DNA of 64,000 nucleotides, taken from NCBI GenBank assembly GCA_963169105.1, contig OY720639.1, positions 95,306,559 to 95,370,558 on the forward strand, in the 5' to 3' direction. Of this stretch, positions 1 through 11,440 are shown piece by piece. Below the pieces are notes generated by a model that worked only from the letters and a program-made list of their open reading frames with translations, ran no database searches and had not been told where the DNA came from. Made by a program: the position numbers and the translations under genes. This DNA is from Ceriagrion tenellum. Its lineage: Eukaryota; Arthropoda; Insecta; Odonata; Coenagrionidae. Each line of letters begins with the position of its first letter. Positions within the stretch are counted from its first letter, which is position 1.

Positions 1-167
1 GATATTTCTATTTGATAACCTAGAATTTCAGTCATTTACAACTATATTATTGCATTATTATTAATGTAGAATTTAATTCATGCTTCCTACAGCAGCTAAA
101 ATTAAAACGCATAATTCGAATATGGTCTCCATTATGACTACGGGACTATTTCGCTCAAACGACCTTA
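1..167 (+). mobile_element. MITE-A copy, right half only (5' part outside window)
   Basis: The sequence matches the right half of the MITE-A family seen elsewhere in the window (compare 6120-6270 and 28010-28133): an internal ATTGCATTATTATTAATG block, CATGCTTCCTACAGC, GGTCTCCATTATGACTA, then the terminal TTTCGCTCAAACGACCTTAA. The element ends at TTAA (164-167). No coding capacity is visible. The other end lies beyond the window. Confidence 0.75.
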
Positions 168-520
168 AGTGCGACTCAGCATAGAACCCTTCCGAACTCC
201 GCGCCCACCGCCGGCGAACCTTTGCCAAAAGCATTGGCTCAGAGCGCCACCAATGCGAACGCACCCACATTCGCCTCCCGTCATGGCGGAACGAATTCGA
301 GGGAGCGCGGAACTATTTCCAGATCCAGCGATAACGCGCCCCAAGCGACTCCGGCAGACTCGAATGAGCATCGCGGGGGTGACGAAACCGACGTTGCCCA
401 CACCATCACATATATCCACTGCGGACGCTCCAGTTTCGTCCCCCGCGAGCCAAAAATCTCGGCCATTTCAAAGCAATCAAAGCGTTTTTCGGCAGACCCG
501 AAGCGCCCCTAAGAAAAACA
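160..520. other. GC/CpG-rich island of unknown function
   Basis: This stretch is clearly richer in G, C and CpG than its surroundings. It lies in a 196-residue open frame (169-759, +), but the frame shows no recognisable domain and its composition is that of a GC-rich shadow frame. It could be a decayed exon, a promoter-proximal island or part of an unrecognised repeat. From 520 to 920 nothing recognisable is seen. Confidence 0.3.
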
Positions 521-924
521 GTCTCTCAATCAAATTGATGGGTTTGGATTGGTACTACGACAAAATAAACAGATTTCCATACGCAAGTCCCGAGTTCGAC
601 AGCATAGGAAAGTCTAAGGAAAACATAGTATACTTATTTGGCAAATACCTCGAAAGCAGAGCGACATTTATTTACTTATTTATACCTCGCTTAGCACCTA
701 CACATAAAGGTAAATATGAAAAATTTCAAAACGAGGAACATAGGTTCCCCTTAGAATAACATCCTGTTTGGAATCAACCGACTCTTCTTCGTCTAACAAA
801 TTCACATAAATATATAAACAACAAAAATCAGTCACTGTACCGCAAATAAAAAATAACTTTACATCAATTATTAGTGGATACAAAAAATATAAACAATAAG
901 AAAATGAAAATGGAAAACATGCCA

Positions 925-1055
925 GCATACATATGCATACACACATATATACATACATATATACACAAACATACACATTAAACATAAACCTACGTACGTA
1001 AAATATACCCATACATACGTATATACATACGAACTTAAGTACATATATGTATACG
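925..1055. repeat. (CA/TA)-rich alternating purine-pyrimidine microsatellite
   Basis: An imperfect run of tetranucleotide units of the TACA/CATA type with ATATAT interruptions fills this interval. The alternating purine-pyrimidine pattern is typical of a decayed (TACA)n microsatellite. The minus-strand frames across it are composition artefacts rich in Tyr, Val, Met and Cys. Confidence 0.8.
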
Positions 1056-1243
1056 CAAAGAGATTCACAATTTTCAATGTACTAAATGGTGCAATGATAG
1101 TAGAAAATATATAACCCAAGGTGATTTAGTAGCATTTTCATCATAAAATCGCAATTTTGACAATTTGATACATCAATATGAAGCAATATCTCTGTTAATA
1201 TAAGTTCTATGAGTTAAAATTATAAATTTATGAGGCATGTTAT

Positions 1244-1620
1244 TTATAAATCTGTTAACATGTTTTTATTAAGCCAATGTTTAACCTTTTCTTTTAATTC
1301 TGATATTTTTTCAATTATTTGTATCGATTGCGGTAAATGGTTTAAAAGCTTAGGAACTATTAGTGCTAGTGTTCTTTTTTCATGTAGGTTGTAGTATTTG
1401 GGTACATTGGATTTTTCAACGCGACAGAGTCCTATATCATGTCCTATGATCCAATTAGTTTGGAACCTTTGGCTGAAAAAGTTTTCGCATATTGTAATGT
1501 ACTGAAAAAGTTCCGTAATCGGTAATAAGTCTAGTTTTTTATAAATGTTTGACACAATTACAAGCAAGAATAACATGCACAATACAATAAGAGGCTGATG
1601 TTTGCGTGTCATAATAAAGA
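1244..1620 (-). mobile_element. Probable LINE reverse-transcriptase C-terminal remnant
   Basis: The minus-strand frame contains YKKLDLLPITELFQY, followed by a segment with EKRTLALIVPKLLNHLPQSI and a charged tail ending ELKEKVKHWLNKN. This resembles the C-terminal 'LPI..L..Y' and 'P.L.N.LP..I' segments of CR1/Jockey-type LINE ORF2. No catalytic motif is present, so this would be a 5'-truncated, inactive copy. The family assignment is by pattern only; a host-gene fragment is possible. From 1660 to 2797 I see nothing recognisable. Confidence 0.4.
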
Positions 1621-2797
1621 TGTCAATTTTTATTAAGAAATAGGCCAAATACATTTAAATCACATGGATGAAGATAGTTTATTCAAAATATTTCTAATTA
1701 ACGACGAACAACTGGCACAATAGGTGGTAAGGGCCACTGAAGTTTATGCTTCCCAAATTTCTTGGCACATTAGAGTGGATAAATTTAGCCTGATAACCTA
1801 CCAGACGATGTTCAGGAAGAATGATTATAACAAGCAAGAAGGAAGCAGCGAAGGAAAGAATTCAGAAAAATTCAGTAAAATATCTTCCCTTGACCCAGCG
1901 ATGGGTGGAAGACCTAAGCGCTAGAAAAAAAAACTGGTTTTGGGAGAAGCATCCGAAAACTGGGCCAACAAAATGCGATTATAACCACGCAAACGGGATT
2001 TTTTTATTAAAAAATTACTTTTCAGTTTTTCTTGGGGAAGAAATTATCTCCGAAATAAAAGACCACTATTAGCTCACTACTGACGCTTAGCGAAGGTATA
2101 ACTGCTTCCTCAGGGATAACAAAAAATACTAACATACTATATAAATAATCAGAACCTGTAAATAAGAACCACACCCATTCTCCAAAGATAAAATACCTTA
2201 AACATTGACAATCATACAATTGCGAAACGTCAGCGATAAGCTAATAATGATCTTTCATTTCGGAGACTTCTATTAAAGAAAAACAGGATGGTTGATACGA
2301 AGAGGTCGACAGAATTTGACATCAGGACACAAATGTTACCTACACGTAAAATTGAAGGAAAAAACTGACTCGGTAAAAACGATATATATCTATATTGGAA
2401 ATAGAACCAGCTTAGCATTTTATTCACAATTTATTTTACTGACGTGTTTTGCCAAACTGACCATCAAATGACAAAGCTTCAATACGTCCATGAGCGCGTT
2501 ACACCTGAGAAATAAACTCTCATAGGAAAGATCAAATTTTGTTCATATTTTTTTTCAAAATATTAGCCGGTAATATCATCCCGGAACACGGCTAACCAAC
2601 GCCATAATACTCACCTCACCAACTATGCGCATAAAGAAAAGTTGAAAATAACTTCCAAAGGCAAACAATTCATGATTTCCTCTAAGTTTTCTCGGGCTTC
2701 CGTCCGGGTGAGTGGGCCCATGTTGGCCAACGTTTCGATACTCGACTCGAGTATAGCCCTCAGGGCTGAGGTGAATCAGATCCTAGTTCATGATTTG

Positions 2798-3406
2798 AAG
2801 GTAGTCAGATCGAGATAGTTCCCTAGTCATAATAGAGACCATATTAGAATTATACGTTTTAATTTAATCAGCTGTAGGACACATGAATTATTTATTTCAT
2901 TGGGTATTAATGGTGGAATAATATAGTTTCATACGACAGAAATGGTAAGAAATCAAATGAAAATATCTAAATAAGTCCTTAACTTGACTCAATTTCTTCG
3001 CGTGGTGCGTTTGAAACTCCTTCAAAGCAGGTGTTTTTTTATGATACCCGAGAACCTATTGCGGTGTATATTTGAATAATCTTCAAAAAAAGTCGGGAAA
3101 ACATACTAACTACACGTTGTTAGTTTTTTACGACATCTAAGTGTTAGAAATTCCTTATTGTGTAAATAATGTCTCTCCGGAGTGCATACACGTGCCGTTT
3201 CCCATGTAAAAGGGCTGGTATTTTTTGTCAAATATCTCAGAAAGTAATTATCTCAGTCGTATATCTCAATCGTATACCTCTAAAAAAATATCTCAGTCGT
3301 AAGGAGTTGAATTTTTGGTGTCATTAGAAAGATGAGATATTTTTCTTTAAAATGACACCAAATTCATTGATTTCTAGGAAAAATAATATTTCGCTCAAAC
3401 TACCTT
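2798..3406 (-). mobile_element. MITE-A, near full length, minus orientation
   Basis: Read on the minus strand, the copy starts with the family end at 3401-3406 and finishes with AAGGTAGTCAGATCGAGATAG (plus-strand 2798 onward), the inverted partner of the right end. The internal landmarks (ACTAGGGAACTATCTC block, AGGAGTTTC block, CCATTTCCCATGTAAAAGGG block) are all present. A local duplication of 'ATCTCAGTCGTA' lies at about 3250-3300. No open frame was found. It is probably a non-autonomous DNA transposon. Confidence 0.8.
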
Positions 3407-3407
3407 A

Positions 3408-4256
3408 AAAGCAGAAATCAGAACAATCTCAGTAGAAAATTTAACTTCCTTCCGCGAAAGAAGTTCTACTTTCCAAGATAGCCGTCTTCGAGGAATCTTC
3501 TGTCTTGAGGATTATCACTGAAACAGAAAGAAATCCTCTTCGCAACCTCTAATTGTTTTATGAATGAAAATGGCCGTTTCTACAAGATTCACTTCCCATT
3601 AGAAATCCACAGGTTTCATCTAGCAGTATAAAACGTGCGTGCTCCACCAACTTCAACACAGTCACATTTGGAGTGAATCTATCAAGTCTCATCGGACTTC
3701 GTGACCTAAAAAAAAACGATGCGTCGGTATCCATCAGTGTCTCGCCATCAATTTTCGCAGAACAGGTTTCAAAAATGCCATTACTTTTTACAGTAACCAT
3801 AATGTTTTAAAAACATATTAAAGATTTATCGCAGATGAAAGAAGTTTCCTTCTTAAGAGGAAAACACGTTATAAAAATTGGGGACAAAAAAAATTAGACG
3901 AATTCCTACCAGTCCTCAATCTTAAATTGGCACGGTTACTGCAACGTAAGCAACTAGATAAGAGAACATGAGGTGAATGTATTTCCTCGACATGAACACT
4001 GCGTCTCACGACGCGCGCGATATCAGCAGATTACCAATGTAAACATCACGTCTATGATTCACGCTTTTTTCTGCTATTTAACCTCGATTACCTGAGTCAC
4101 ACCGTTGATCTTACGTATCATATAGGCACCAACCATAAGACACAATTCACATTTTCAAACATGGTTAAGAAGTAAAATACCTAGTTAATTCCACATTCCA
4201 CTCCTTTCGCGGAAGGGAGTAAAAATTTCTACTTAGTTTATTCTGATTTCTGATTT
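3408..4256. mobile_element. Terminal-inverted-repeat element, ~850 bp, unclassified
   Basis: The left arm (3408-3466) and right arm (4197-4256) are imperfect inverted copies of about 60 bp. Both contain AGAAATCAGA and CTTCCGCGAAAG. The left arm directly abuts the end of the preceding MITE-A. The interior (3470-4190) includes an 80-residue minus-strand frame (3558-3800) without a recognisable domain. I infer an immobile non-autonomous transposon; target duplications are unclear. Confidence 0.5.
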
Positions 4257-4529
4257 TGAAATCATTACCTGTTTGCCTTTGAAAGCTATTCTCAACTTCT
4301 CTGATGCGCACAGTCGGTGAGAGGAGTATTTATTGCGTTGGATTTTCGTGTTCCTATATGGGATTGCCCGCTAATATTTTGAGAAAATTTGACAAAGTTA
4401 GATATTTCCTATACGAGTATATTCCTCTGGTGCGACGCGCACATTGACACAATGTGGCTTAGTCATTTGATGGTTTGTTTGTATATGAGTGGAATTAACT
4501 AAGTACTTTACTTCTTAAACGTGTTTGAA
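4154..4529. repeat. Foldback sequence overlapping the previous element
   Basis: The arm at 4154-4194 (TTCAAACATGGTTAAGAAGT start) is the inverted partner of 4489-4529 (mismatches few, same AGTTAATTCCAC end). The enclosed ~300 bp also contain GCGCAC/GTGCGC fragments in inverse order, so the whole block could form a long hairpin. It overlaps the right arm of the 3408-4256 element, implying one inserted next to or into the other. Confidence 0.55.
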
Positions 4530-4565
4530 GCTAGTTATGTCCACCAAGTGACGCCTGAGAATTTC

Positions 4566-6275
4566 TTAAGGTAGTTTGAGCAAAATATCATTTTACCTAG
4601 AAATCAACAAATTTGGTCTCATTTTAAAGAAAAATATATCACCCATCCATTGATATAAAGAATTCAACCCCTTACCGCATTACTTACCGAAATATTTGCC
4701 AAAACATACCAGCCCTTTTACATGGGAAATGGTATGTGTATGCACTCCAGAGAGACCTTATATTAAAAACTAGCAAAGGTACCCGTTGAAAATCAACGGG
4801 GGATGAGAGAAAGACAAGGCATATAGGTTGTAGGTTCGAGTCGCTCATGAGGTGTATTTTTTTCAAGGAAAATCAGCTATAATACTAGTTTTATTTTTTA
4901 ATTCAGCTGATGGAAACCGAATTATATTATGCTTACCGAGTTTCTACATTCTATTGCAGTAACAGATAGAGATTAAACTTCAGGCAATTTGCATTCCAGG
5001 GGCTAGTCGCATTAATACAACATCGTGGCATTCTCCTGTTTTACATGGTCCAACTTAAATTAGTCCACTTGAAATGAATTTTGCCAATTTTAGGCAAAAA
5101 TAATCTTGAAAATATCATAATCAACAACATTTCAGTATACGGCCTAGATTTCCACTGTAATACATATCTCTAAATATGAAAGCCAGCCACTATTGTCAAG
5201 GCCCCATTTCCCTTCCAAAGCTAATGCTAATTCCCCGGTTACCAAGGAAATATCCTATTGTTGACAGAAGTAAAATTCATGATTTTGACATTAAAAACGC
5301 GATTTCTAAGGAAATTTTATTCGTATAAGAAAATTGAATGAAAGAATAAGAAACTGCAATCTTTTATCCATCTAATGGCAAAAACTATAGCCTTCTATCT
5401 TTAGTAGAACTAATTAAAATATGCAAAAATGGAAACCTCTGCACTTGAGCTAAAGTGTTTAGACTTGAGTTTTTCAAACACGTAAGACACCAGACGGCCC
5501 AATACGCTGTCTTGGGGCCCAGGGGCCTTCCTTATAGTCCCGATTTCCTAAAAAAAGCTTAACTGATACCATGCGAGAAAATTTCACTAAAATCGGTTCA
5601 CTCGTTCAATTCTTATGAGGCTTTTAAGAAAGAATTCTTTTGGAACCTTGGGCCCTCTGGGGCCCCAGCGTGACTTACTACCCCATGATTGTTGTACGTT
5701 AAGTATAGGTATATTTTACGTGTTTCTAATACAGGCAAGAATAATCTTCCAGGGCCAATTTTTGGCAATGAAAGGGCCCACTTGAGGGCCTCCTAGGGCC
5801 CCAAAGCCTTGTTCTATAGCTTATGCATGAACCAGATATATCAAGTATCTTCCTGCCAAATTTTGTTTCAAACGATTCAGTGGTTTATGAATGATTGAGA
5901 AACAGACAGACACCACTAGATTTTTATATATTAGTAAGAAGAAGCATTTCCTACACTTAGATCTCGTCAAAAAATCAATAGTGTATAGTTGGTGTATTTT
6001 CTCAACTATTTTTGAAAATTAATCACATTGTCTCAACAGTAAATTCTTCGGGATCACAATAAACCTTCCGTTTTAATGGAGTTTCAAATGTACCGCGTGA
6101 AAAAAATGAGACAAGTTAAAGACTTATTTACATATTTTCATTTGATTACTTACAATTTCCGTCATGTAAAACTATATCATTGCACCATTAATGATGCAAT
6201 GTTTAATTCGTGTGTCTCACAGTTGGTGAAATCAAAACGTATATATCGAATACGGTCTTTATTAAGATAAGGGAA
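4566..6275 (+). mobile_element. MITE-A split by a Helitron insertion
   Basis: The left half (4566-4769) begins TTAAGGTAGTTTGAGC and shows the family landmarks up to the GCACTCCAGAGAGAC block. The right half resumes at about 5940 with CATTTCCTACACTTAGATC and continues through the GGAGTTTC, GACAAGTTAAAGACTT and TAATGATGCAATG blocks to about 6275, where the terminal CTCAAACTACCTTAA is lost. The two halves join correctly against the uninterrupted copy at 27534-28133, so the Helitron is younger than this MITE. Confidence 0.8.
4770..5939 (-). mobile_element. Non-autonomous Helitron (insect Lep1-like), ~1.17 kb
   Basis: On the minus strand it begins TCTTACTAATATATAAAAA (5939 downward) and then has a CAGACAGACA-complement and 'AAATTTGG' region as in insect Helitron-like repeats. 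It ends with the hairpin CCCGTTGATTTTCAACGGG (8 bp stem, 3 nt loop), seven bases, and GCTAG followed by a host T. A 3' hairpin about ten bases before CTAG is the hallmark of Helitron ends. No Rep/helicase coding sequence is present. A B-box-like GGTTCGAGTC at about 4832 lies inside it and is not treated as a tRNA. Confidence 0.65.
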
Positions 6276-6340
6276 ATAAAGAATAAATCTCCAATGGCCG
6301 TAATAATTGGCACCACTCGTCAAAAGAAAGAAATAAAAGT

Positions 6341-6870
6341 TTACCGTGTTGGTTTAACGAAAACGTCAGTGACCAACTCCAGCCTCTCAACCAGAATACC
6401 CCACTGAGATGGTTTAAGTTTCCATGGCAACATTTCCAGTGACCAATAAACTCTTTCCGCGTCTTCCACCACTACCACTGTAGTTGTTAATTCGCTGAAA
6501 TAGGTGTTCGGGCCACGAACCCACGCTACCAGCTTTCTGACGCTAATGCAATAAGGTGAGCATCGTCTAACTTTGCATAAATGGCTGAAGATGACCGCTT
6601 CAAGCTTTGAGGATACAGTAACGGAGGACGCTCGTCTTCGAACACATGTGGCGACTTTCATCTGTTGACGCAATTTACGACATGGCGTTACTCACACCGC
6701 TCACGCTGAACGCGACGATTGCTTGAGGAAACACCCGCATAACAGCGAGATGATTTAAAAAACACATTGCACCATTCAATTTAAGAATATTTTGGCGAGA
6801 AGCAGATTGCTATGCTCTGTACTATTGCGGTGATTACAAGCTAGATGTATTCTGAGAAGAGCCCATAAAC
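6341..6870. other. Unassigned sequence between MITE-A and a foldback element
   Basis: The only open frame is a 110-residue minus-strand frame (6341-6673) with no recognisable motif. No splice-bounded exon can be argued from the sequence alone. I see no repeat shared with the rest of the window. Confidence 0.3.
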
Positions 6871-6873
6871 GTC

Positions 6874-7252
6874 TCAACGACGGGAACGAGACATTTCGAC
6901 GCTGCCGTTTGGGCGCGGCCGTATAGGCGTGAGCTGTTTTGGCGCAGGGACGTTTGGGCGCAGACCTTTTAGGCACAGGGATGTTTGGGCGCAGAGACTT
7001 TCGGTTACCACTCGGATGGTACTGATGCTTTTACGATTTATGACTATTGGTAGTATTATGAAATGTTAAAAATAAAATTGTTAATGTTATGTCAGGTGTA
7101 AATATAAACAACAAAAGTCTTAAGACTTTTAAAAGCACTCGAAAATAATCGTCACCCCCTTCCAATCACCCTTGGGGTGGCTTAAAGGGTAACATGTAGA
7201 TGCAGATGAAACAGTTGCGCCCAAACGGCCGCGACGAAATGTCCCAGACCCT
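6874..7252. mobile_element. TIR/foldback element with internal minisatellite
   Basis: The left arm (6874-6920) and right arm (7206-7252) are imperfect inverted copies sharing GACATTTCG and GCCGTTTGGGCGC. Inside the left arm and beyond (6903-6998) lies a minisatellite of about 16 bp units around CGTTTGGGCGCAGA, five to six degenerate copies. The rest of the interior is AT-rich and non-coding. It is likely a non-autonomous DNA element. From 7260 to 7530 nothing is recognised. Confidence 0.6.
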
Positions 7253-7531
7253 CAACGAGCGCGGAAGTGTGAACACGGAGAAACATACCAGAGTTGGGAA
7301 AGCACTTTCAATGATTGACTTAACTAGACCATTCGTAGTACTCAGAGTGTACCAAGAATATGCTCCAAATCTCTCAAGATGGATTGATATTCTTTTAGTT
7401 TTTTCCCCGAGACCCGCAAACAGGGATAAGTTTTTAATTTTTTCCCGGTTGCGTTATTATATCTATATATATAAATCCTTTTAAAAAAATTTTAATTTTA
7501 ATTTAATAATTTCACGGAATCCCGGAGTTGA

Positions 7532-7873
7532 AATGCAAGGATTACAGAACATTTTAAAGCTTTTATACATGGCAATGACGAGAAGAATAACTATGCCAAA
7601 CACCTTATAACTTCTGACCACCAAAGTGATTTTGATTTTAATATTTTACATTGGACTAACGATAAACGTGAGTTGGACACAGTGGAACAACTGGAAATTT
7701 TGAAGTGTTTGCTCGACCCTAAGGTCAATCTAATTAATGAATATTTGTGCCCTGCCTCCTCTCCTATCCTCGACGTCGTCATTGACTCCGCTCCGCTCCA
7801 CACCCATTCAAGGTCCTCCACCAGCGCTTCGCCCGCGCCCTCCTCCCACATTCGCCATCATTCCCAGCAGTAA
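7532..7873 (+). mobile_element. Penelope-like element ORF, C-terminal fragment (GIY-YIG region end)
   Basis: The frame from 7532 reads ARITEHFKAF, then NNYAKHLITSDHQSDF, then ILHWTNDKRELDTVEQLEIL, and continues through a Ser/Pro/His-rich tail to a TAA at 7871-7873. The order 'ITEHFKAF ... AKHLI ... H ... ILH ... ELD.VEQLEI' matches the C-terminal end of the GIY-YIG endonuclease domain of Penelope-like retroelements. The RT domain and the GIY and YIG motifs themselves are missing, because the frame is closed by a stop at 7529. The element is therefore 5'-truncated and dead. A hammerhead-like motif lies 107 bp downstream, as expected for the 3' pseudo-LTR. Classification rests on pattern recognition. 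Confidence 0.65.
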
Positions 7874-7973
7874 ACCCCACCCCCTAATCCAAGTACCTCT
7901 TCCCATTCCTCTATTTTTTAGCCATATGACGTGGCATTGATGTATGTATATAAACAGGCCGCATGCGTGACTT

Positions 7974-8020
7974 CTCCACCTGAAGATGATGCTTAGCGCC
8001 GAAACCCGGGTCATGTTTTG
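7974..8020 (+). ncRNA. Hammerhead-ribozyme-like motif downstream of the PLE ORF
   Basis: The core CTGAAGA (7980-7986) is followed by a weak 14 nt stem-II segment, GAAA at 8001-8004, a palindromic CCCGGG (8005-8010) and TC. This matches hammerhead order C-U-G-A-N-G-A / stem II / GAAA / stem III / UH. Stem III has no loop, so only a dimer could form it. Stem II pairs poorly and stem I is not clear in this copy, so it may be inactive. Its place after the PLE coding end is the strongest contextual support for the family. Confidence 0.5.
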
Positions 8021-8040
8021 TTAACAAGTGATTTTAAACT

Positions 8041-10780
8041 CAGTGGTTTTAGTAAAAGTTTTAACTAATTTATCCATTTTCTTATTTATTTACCACAAAG
8101 TCACCAAAGACAACATTTTTATTAATTACGGATAAGTTCGTCATAATTTCCTCGAAAGCACACTTTCCACTTAGAGTCGTAACATCAGCTTCCCCTGTTT
8201 TCCCTCACATACTCTCACCATCTGGACGACAAGAGACTAGCTTCACGACAAGTCTCTCAGAGGAATGCAAGGAAATTTCCAAATTTTTCTCTTTCTTTGC
8301 CTTCCACTCACTTCCAATACCTTTTTTATTACGATTCCGCTGAACCCAGTCGCTTGGGAGCACTGAGACGCGGAACAGATTCGCTCTTGGCAGCCAAAAC
8401 CCTGCCCTTTGACATTTTTACGCAACCGATGATTAGAACCACGCACGGCCACTAATCAATCACGACCAAGAGAGCTTGAAAACGAGCATCTTTCCCGTGG
8501 TGGTTGAGATCCAAAACTCTCGCGGGAGGCATTCAGTATATCGTGAGGTCGCTCACACTACAATGAATTCAGTTAAATATAACCAGCCATTAGGGAGAAA
8601 ACCTTAACCGTATTGCCACAAAACATGAGATGGGTACCACCCTAGGATACACCGAGCCACAGAACTATTTTCAACTGCAGGTAGATGTATCTATCACGAG
8701 ATTAACATCACGACTAGTAGCCTCAATTAAATCGGATCAAACTACATGACATCTACTTTACTACTATCTTTTGAATGCTATTCCATTCACTTGTCAGGAC
8801 GCAAAGTCACTAGATCTAGAACAGTAAAAACAGTACAAACAGTTCTTAGCATAATCCTCCTTCATTAAGGCCTAAGTATTCGAAAATAAGTCAATGGCAG
8901 CGAGTTATAAGGGAAGGAAATAATACAAGCTTAAGGGTATTTAGAAATAAACAGAGGAATATATTACACCGTCAGGCCGGACTGTAAAGACGAAATCAAA
9001 GATGATATACATTAAATTATCATTAACTGCAATCAAGTATTACTTTTCAACGTGCTACCGAACATTACAACATGAGGGAAGGGCATAGTGACGTACAGAT
9101 ATACATCTCCCATCATAAGAGTTCTCATTTCCCATATCCATTAAGCCAGACGTATTTCTGATACCCGATTCTCTACATCCTCGGTTGAGATCATAGCACC
9201 GCCTGCCACACGATCAATTACAGCGGCTAGCTGGATTTTAGGCAGATGTAGAGGAAGGAAATTAGCCGCCACAGCAGAAGTGAGCATTCATTCGTCTCAA
9301 CCCAGCGTGCTTCTAACTTTCCGCTGAACCGCGTACTCCTCTCCACCACGCAGCGGTTCGTCACTCTTCCGTCAATAAGCAGCGTCGACTATATATAACA
9401 CAGTGGTCCCCACCCTCAGCTTCTGTTAGCTAAAACAAATACATAAAACCCCACACATTTGAAGCCCAGCTTCACCAACAAAGATAATACTGGGCATTAT
9501 CTCAGTTTTCTTTTACTCGGGCTCGGTTCTTTCCTAAATGATTTGAATGATGCTTTTCACCGATGTCTATTTAACCGAAGCACTCCACTGTCGTTTCCAA
9601 CGGCAGAACGAGCAAGCAACGTATCAATAATTCAAACGCACTCACATACATATTTGTCCTCTTCGCCTGTATGAAATGAATATTCTTCGGCGTAACTTCG
9701 TAGAATCAACCCACGTGGATAAAAGTGAATTCGCAACAATGATGCGGAGTTATTCCAAAGATTTTTCGAAATTTACAAGGTTACTTTACTTGTTATCAAC
9801 GCGTCTCTTATAGTCTGCGTCACTCCGAGTTCTATTGTATCCGTGTAACACCGTCTTCTCTGAAAATTTTCATCTCGATCGACGACCTTTTAGCACCGAA
9901 AAATCTCAAGTAACACGAAATGTTGTGTTATTTCTTCAAAAACTAATCAATGCAAATTTTAAAATAGGAGAGCTGTATTCACTAGGTTCTGTTATGGATA
10001 AACAAGAGTCAAAGGTCGTTCTAGCGAGCTCTTTCCCGAGTGGAAACCGACAGTATATTAGAGTTTTATCTTCAAATTCAAGCAGTTGCACGAAGGTTGA
10101 AGCAAACGAAGCAGACTTACTGACGAAATAACTTTGTTTGTCCTACATATACATAATGGAGGCTTAAGCTTAGTTTGCTAGAGATATTCAGAACTGGTGT
10201 GTTTCAGAGCGACACAGAGAATATTATTTTGATGCCACACTACATCTCTCGATCTAAAAGAAGAGATAAAATAAGTAAGACACACTGCAGAACATATTGG
10301 TACGAATATTCGTTCTTTCCACGCACAAGTGACCACAATAATAAAAAATGAGTTCCGCTCTCATAATACACGTCACCTTTCACCTCCCAAAACCTAATTA
10401 TACACAGCTTGTAGTATGTAGAAGCAGATGTAAGCTGAAAGCACCACCACAATTGACGGTTTATACTTGCAATTTTATAAAAAAAAGATTATGATAGCTT
10501 ATGAATCATTTTTATGACAGAAAGCATATGAACAACACATCGTTACCCTTCTGACGCGATCTGGGCGTCGGAATTCCCTCATTTTTCACGTGTCTCTCAG
10601 CGCACAACCGAACCACATCCCATTAAAGACGGATTCATAGCCGAATATCTCGAGAAGTAGGGCGACTCATGGCTGATACCCGGCATTCATTAGAAAGATT
10701 AGATCGTTTTCTTTACACAACGGCAAAATATATTTGTTTCTATGAGTATTGATATATCGCTCAGACTTAATAAATCATTT
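8041..10780. other. Unassigned, no gene or clear repeat seen
   Basis: Short frames only, none with a recognisable domain. A TATATATAA stretch at about 9390 lies about 26 bp upstream of CCTCAGCTTC, a TATA-plus-initiator-like arrangement, but no convincing coding exon follows, so no promoter is called. Confidence 0.4.
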
Positions 10781-10789
10781 TCGTACGTA

Positions 10790-11130
10790 AAAAACGCACT
10801 ACAGAGCGCTCATCTTGGAGATTTTGACGGAGAGGCGAAGCGACGAGCGGCGTGGGGAATGAAGCACATCCGGCGACGTGAATTCCTTCGGGCGAATCCA
10901 AAGCGAAGAGCTGGATCAAAGAGATCTCGACAGATTCCCGACCCGAGACGTTGGTTGGGTAACGCCCGATATCGGGCGATTTTCTCCACGAATGCTATCC
11001 GAAAACGATGCGCTGGCGTTAAGCCATGTAATCATCAGCCGCTTAGCTCACGTCATCCTTTCCCCCGAAGACACGAATGAGGTGAGTATGGAGAAACATC
11101 TCGCGCATTTCAATCTTCCCACGACAGTGC
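10790..11130. other. CpG-rich island, unassigned
   Basis: This interval is locally rich in CpG (GGCGAAGCGACGAGCGGCG and similar) in an AT-rich region. Overlapping plus-strand frames (10742-11080 and 10878-11156) are open but carry no recognisable motif and are likely composition effects. A decayed exon or promoter island cannot be excluded. Confidence 0.3.
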
Positions 11131-11344
11131 CACGGTTTGATTCACAGAGCACGTAATAAACGATTTGCTGCATTCGAGGATAGGAATACTCCATGCTTTA
11201 ACAGAGTAAATGACCGAAATTCCACAGAGGAAAAATCATTCGCCTTGATCCAAAGCATCCTCTTCCCCTGTGGTTGTTTGTGGACTTCAGGGGGCAAGAT
11301 GGAATACACTCCCGGGCATACCATACAACTAACAGTCCAGTCGT

Positions 11345-11440
11345 GCGCTAAGCGCCACAGCCTGAAAGGTATCGGGGGAGTTATTGAAAATCGAGGGATC
11401 CGGGTTCGAGTCCTGGTCAAGGCGGATCATTTTTCTTGCG
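11345..11440 (+). repeat. tRNA-like B box, possible SINE head
   Basis: GGGTTCGAGTCCTGG at about 11401 is a good RNA polymerase III B box (GGTTCGANTCC). The upstream 50 bp could contain a degenerate A box, but a cloverleaf cannot be drawn with paired acceptor arms, so this is more likely a SINE fragment than a tRNA gene. It does not match the two SINE families named below. Confidence 0.3.

Noticed and set aside
169..759. 196-residue plus-strand open frame, the second longest open frame of the window
   Set aside because: Its first half is a GC-rich shadow frame and its second half AT-rich; no domain, no repeat of residues in another copy, and no splice evidence.
698..1119. Minus-strand frames rich in Tyr, Val, Cys and Met
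   Set aside because: They are translations of the (TACA)n microsatellite.
4820..4860. B-box-like GGTTCGAGTC as a tRNA gene
   Set aside because: It lies inside the Helitron, no A box or cloverleaf is visible.
9385..9430. TATA box plus initiator as a core promoter
   Set aside because: Such matches are common by chance in AT-rich DNA and no coding exon follows.
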